DNA of 64,000 nucleotides. Source: Morchella semilibera (lineage: Eukaryota > Ascomycota > Pezizomycetes > Pezizales > Morchellaceae). The position numbers and the translations under genes were made by a program. The notes below the pieces were generated by a model. That model was not told where the DNA came from and made no database searches. It worked only from the letters and a program-made list of their open reading frames with translations. The stretch is taken from positions 1,273,304-1,337,303 of the forward strand of contig CM018603.1 in assembly GCA_009192285.1 (NCBI GenBank), in the 5' to 3' direction. This document shows positions 59,644 to 64,000 of this stretch, piece by piece (position 1 is the first letter of the stretch; each line of letters starts with the position of its first letter).

Positions 59644-61708
59644 ATGGTTCATATCGCGAAAAAGCTTCAGGAAAAACACAAAGATGGGAAACCAACATTT
59701 TCCTTTGAGTACTTTGTGCCTAAGACCGCACAGGTTCGCTTTACCCCGCTATAATCAAGTGCTGAGTCAATTTTTGCTGACAAAAAGTAACACAGGGTGT
59801 TCAAAACCTTTATGATCGTACGTTTTCATGAGTGTATTTCCTCTTTTTAAAAATCAATTGATCGCTGATGAGTGTAAATAGGTATGGATCGTATGAATAC
59901 TCTAGGGCCGCAATTCATCGACATTACATGGAACGCTGGTGGCCGTCTGTCAAATTTGACCTGTGAAATGGTCAATGTAGCGCAATCCGTCTACGGAATT
60001 GAGACCTGTATGCATCTTACCTGTACTGGGATGCCCAGGTCGAAGGTGGACAATGCTCTTAAGGAAGCATACAAGTCCGGCTGCACAAATATTCTCGCAC
60101 TCCGTGGTGATCCCCCAAGAGAGAATGAGAAGTGGGAGGCAGATCCTCATGGGTTCCATTACGCGAAAGACCTTGTCAAATACATTAAACAAAACTACGG
60201 CGACCATTTCGACATTCATGTTGCTGGTTATCCGGAGGGTTGTGAGGACCAGGAGGACGTTGACTTACTGATTCAGCATTTGAAAGAGAAAGTCGATGCT
60301 GGCGCAAGTTCGGTCATTACGCAAATGTTCTACGACGTCGATATCTTTTTGGACTGGGTCAAGAAGTGCAGGGCTGTCGGCATCACAGTACCTATTATCC
60401 CGGGAATTATGCCGATCCACACATATGCTGCTTTCATGAGAAGAGCTACGTGGACTAAATGTCATGTTCCTGAAAGATGGACAGAGCTCTTGGAGCCAGT
60501 CAAGAGTGACGATGTGGCGGTTCGTGACATCGGTAGAGACCTTGTAGTCGAGATGTGTAGGAAGATTATAGATGCCGGAATCCTGCACTTGCATTTGTAT
60601 AGCTCCTACTCAACGTTCGATTCTACGATTACTAACATGTGCTAGTTATACCATGAATTTGGCCACTGCGACACGTATGTGTCTTGAGAGCCTTGGACTC
60701 ATTCCTTCGCTGGAGGAACGAAACAAAGCTCTTCCTTTCCGCCCCTCCCTCGGGCTTAGGCGCGACAAAGAAAATGTGCGACCTATTTTCTGGAAGAATC
60801 GTCACCATTCATATGTTCAGCGTACTCAGGAGTGGGACGAGTTCCCTAACGGTCGCTGGGGCGATTCCCGTTCACCTGCTTTTGGAGAGTTGGATGCATA
60901 TGGCATTGGCCTCCGCGGTAGCAATGAATCTAATATCAAGATATACGGATACCCGAAAACAGTACGAGATGTGGGGAAACTGATTGCTCGATATATTTCT
61001 GGCAACCTCCCATCCCTGCCATGGTCAGAAGGGAAGATTAACTCAGAAGCCGACTCAATCTGCAAAGAGCTTGTGGACCTGAATAATCGTGGATTCTTGA
61101 CAATCAACTCTCAGCCTGCTGTTAATGGAGTCAAGTCCACTCACCCTGTCTATGGCTGGGGTCCTAAGAATGGATACGTCTACCAAAAGTCTTACCTAGA
61201 GCTTTTGGTAACCCCCGAACTGCTCGCGCAGCTAATTACGCTTATTGAAAGGGATTCGAACCTTTCCTACCATGCTGTTGATAAAACCGGTTCGCTGAAG
61301 ACAAATAGCATGGAGGGACCGAATGCGGTCACTTGGGGCGTATTCCCAGGGAAGGAAATTATCCAGCCAACTGTAGTAGAGACAGTTTCCTTCTTGGCGT
61401 GGAAGGATGAGGCATACAGGCTTGGAGAAGACTGGGCGCACTGTTATGAAAATAACAGTGTGAGTAGACACTTAATTCAGGGAATCATGGACTCATGGTG
61501 GCTTTTGAATATTGGTTAGTCTAATATTTATCTTTCTTAATAGCTTTAGCGAATTGTATGCTGACATATTTTAGTGGACAATGATTTCCATGAGTCGACA
61601 AGAATCTATAGGCTTTTTGATGGCTTAGAGGTTGAGGGTCTTGATAACACTCTCGACGATACACTCATTGAGAAGTTAGCTGCCGCTACTGTTGCCGCTG
61701 TTGCTTAG
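59644..61708 (+). CDS. metF: Methylenetetrahydrofolate reductase
   Basis: Reduces 5,10-methylene-tetrahydrofolate to 5-methyl-tetrahydrofolate, the methyl donor for methionine synthesis. Five exons (59644-59733, 59796-59817, 59882-60596, 60646-61514, 61575-61708) give 609 residues. The N-terminal FAD-barrel (about 1-300) has TFSFEYFVPKT, DITWNAGG, LALRGDPPRE and FYTMNLATATRM. The C-terminal eukaryotic regulatory domain (about 320-609) has GYVYQKSYLE and PNAVTWGVFPGKEI. The exon 3/4 join uses GTATAG with TACTAAC and restores HFYTMNLA. The second exon is only 22 nt. Relatives are yeast Met13 and Met12; I cannot say which. Confidence 0.95.
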
Positions 61709-62571
61709 GGAACATTATTCTCATGTTTTAGTGCAAGGAGGCGCGGGAGAAAAGTGATTGAAGTATATTTTTGTTTGGCAAGTTTTCACTTCTTTTATGT
61801 CTTCATGTTCACCGGATTGCAAAAACGGGCTGTGAGGGAGGGCCAAACTTCAACATGTTTGGTTTTTAGGTGCATTCAGGGCGTTTTTCATTCAACATTT
61901 GGATTTTGGATGGCAGGAAAGGGGTACATGGATGGAGTTCTGTTTGGGTTTCAACACGCGCAATAGATACGATAAAAGTAGTTAGTGAAGTAGTTGAAGA
62001 GTGGTTTTATTAAAAAAAATCCGTGGGATGAAAAACTCTGTTATTTTCATTGAACTTTTGGTATGATTTGTGGGGGTCACCGGTCTTAGGTCGTGTGGTA
62101 ATTGAAACACACTGATAATTACACGATCCATTATTTCCTGCCTTGCTCTTTACAGGTAGTTGGAATATCTAGTGATATTCCATACCCCTCCATACTCTTA
62201 TAGTGGTTAGGACAATTCCATTGGGGGGGGGGGGGGGGTGTTCAGAAGATTTTATATAAGATTTATCATTGGCTAGGAGCTGGACTGATCGCATAAGAGT
62301 TTTATATATGGGGTTCCTTTCATGGTGTTATAATTAATTAATTGAGAGATACTACGTACACGGATTTCGGAATTGATTGATTGATTATTCATACATGCGT
62401 GCAGCCCGAAGGCTATGGCAAAATCTTACCTCCCGCTGGGGTGCAGATTTCGGAAAGCTGATGGTAATATAATGGATAGTGCCCGATTAGATCCATTCCT
62501 ATAGCTAGTGATCGTATAAGAATTTCATTAATCTTTAAACATGCTCACAGAATCCGCATTGGAACCTGTAT
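61709..62571. other. Convergent intergenic region with a poly-G run
   Basis: About 860 bp between two convergent genes, with a G16 run at about 62223-62239. No gene. Confidence 0.55.
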
Positions 62572-64000
62572 CTATATAGCTCTATCTTCCCGTAAATATA
62601 TAATACTCCCCCGCTGATCACAATCGTCGAGTTTGAACCCTTTGTCCGCATGTGCAACATATCCCCCTGAAGATTTACCAGCATAATGCTGATAGGGAAC
62701 CGGCGGTAAAACCTCCCGGCTGCTGAAGGAGCAGTGCCCAACTACCCCATCTCTCCGCACAACGCCCCAAACCATTGGCGCCGTGGATAACGAGGTTTCT
62801 TCTGGGTTTGGATGACAAGCAGCGCTGATTGCGGCACTACAGCTTCCCACCAATGGGATTCCCCCACTATATCTTCGGAAACCAATTCCTAGGGCTACTA
62901 ATAGCATGGTGACCCCTAATACCAAACCAAGGATAACCGCGATGGGGGACCATCCCACTTGTGAGTAGTATGAGTCTTCGACTGCATCATCCTTATAGGC
63001 GCTAATAGTATTGATCCGCGCCAGAAATAAACTCTGCGAGATCAACCAATGCATCACACCAGATGCTATCATGAGAGGCAGGCCGTATTTGTATGGTAAT
63101 TGAAGGAAGTGAGTGGTCCTCTGGGCACCAACTGGTGAAGTCACTCTAAGGGTCCGTCGTTTAAAGGAGAACCTATCCCATTCGTCCCCTAGCAGCATGC
63201 ATGTGAAGATAGAGTTGTACAGGAGGTACAAGAATGAGAAAATGGCTTGAGGGAGGTTTGCCGTGAGGACACAAGAAATGAGGGCTTTATAGCCGGTTTG
63301 TGTACCATCACCAAAAATCGGGTCCATGAGAGCTCGAACATCAACAGCACCGAGACCCATATTCCATAAAGAAGCAGCGTCCCGTGGTATTTCATTCGAA
63401 GCAAAGCCCCTAAGACCAATCGAAAGTAGAAATACAGCAACACCGATAGCCGTTAAAGCACTAAGAATAGATTAAGTTACAACATCCAAGAATATGGGTT
63501 TTTCTTTCTCTCGAACTTACAGGATATTACAGGCAACCCATCGACCAATACTCGCTGCACTATGCCAGAAAGCTTTATGTGGCTTCCATAATTGCATGTT
63601 CCACTTCCCTCTGGTGATTCCGTCAACAGTATGTTTCCAAATTCCTTTTTTAATATCCCTCTTGGAAACGATACATAACCCCAGAGTCGTATTGTCGGGG
63701 GAATTAAGAAATGACGCGACTGCATCACCAACAGTGACAAGAGGGCTCTCTTTACTTTTGAAAACAGTGTAAAACATGCAGATCGATTTAACAGCGTTGC
63801 ATATTATCACGGCGACCATGATATGTACGCTAAACTGCAAACTGCACTTCTCCACCATTGGCTCACTGAGACAGTATTGGACTGTCGTGCCATTTACGTG
63901 CCATGAATCGGCTTTGCCGATGTAACTATTGATATCACAAGTAGATTGAAAATTAGAGTAGTATCTGTCTGGGTCTAAAGTTTCGCAAATCCAAAGGAAT
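62572..64000 (-). CDS. DUF6536-type fungal membrane protein, 5' end beyond the window
   Basis: Multi-pass membrane protein of a large Pezizomycotina family of unknown function. Two exons are visible: 64000-63521 (open to the right edge) and 63460-62572, joined across a 60-nt intron in frame. Marks: YCLSEPMVEKCSLQFSVHIM, NPLVT-like SPLVTVGDAVASFL, IPRDAASLWNMGLGAVDVRA, LLYNSIFTCMLLGDEWDRFS, YKYGLPLMIASGVMHWLISQ, YSQVGWSPIAVILG. About six hydrophobic segments are present. The C-terminal ~90 residues are cytosolic with Cys/His clusters. The window shows the final ~455 residues. No function can be assigned. Confidence 0.85.

Noticed and set aside
1-64000. CRISPR array, operon, riboswitch or bacterial-type promoter
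   Set aside because: The window is eukaryotic; repeats seen are palindromes and microsatellites without regular spacers, and no such features are present.

Overview
The window is nuclear DNA of a filamentous ascomycete (Pezizomycotina). The evidence is small spliceosomal introns (mostly 45-80 nt, GT..AG, often with a CTAAC/CTGAC-type branch site), fungal-restricted families (CFEM protein, DUF6536-type membrane protein, FlbA-type RGS protein), and long intergenic tracts holding many small foldback elements. I think of Pezizomycetes (truffle/cup-fungus relatives) but cannot prove it from one window. Nearly every gene is split, so I rebuilt exon chains by hand from splice signals, reading frame and conserved motifs. 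Start codons and first exons are the least certain parts.

Layout. 0-19.4 kb is gene-rich: a developmental RGS regulator (DEP-DEP-RGS, FlbA/Sst2 type), an ORC4 replication-origin subunit with an AT-hook tail, a hotdog-fold thioesterase carrying an unusual N-terminal extension, a 1280-residue Argonaute on the minus strand, and a multi-pass membrane protein with an apparent frameshift. 19.4-35.1 kb is gene-poor. It holds a CFEM/GPI-type cell-wall protein and a ferric reductase (one-base frameshift in exon 1). Otherwise it is AT-rich DNA with interstitial telomere-type repeats, a strongly recurring TACATGTA octamer and at least six families of foldback elements (MITE-like). 35.1-44.1 kb holds a choline/amino-acid permease, an uncharacterised nine-exon fungal protein, and a methionine-permease-type transporter. 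44.1-47.3 kb is another repeat-bearing gap. 47.3-64 kb is housekeeping: aldo-keto reductase, TDP1, acyl-CoA-binding protein, an Eps1-like membrane protein disulfide isomerase, a small conserved-looking basic protein, methylenetetrahydrofolate reductase, and the 3' part of a DUF6536-type membrane protein that runs off the right edge.

How the genes relate. There is no operon or obvious biosynthetic cluster. Two loose functional pairings exist. The CFEM protein and the ferric reductase, both minus-strand, could both serve iron/haem acquisition. The methionine-type permease and methylenetetrahydrofolate reductase both touch methionine supply but lie about 15 kb apart. The most interesting protein is the Argonaute: its guide-anchoring MID residues look intact, while two of the four slicer residues appear replaced (D-Q-D-R instead of D-E-D-H). 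It also has an RS-rich, minisatellite-encoded N-terminus. The most interesting non-coding signal is the concentration of distinct foldback families at 30-35 kb and around 37.5 kb.
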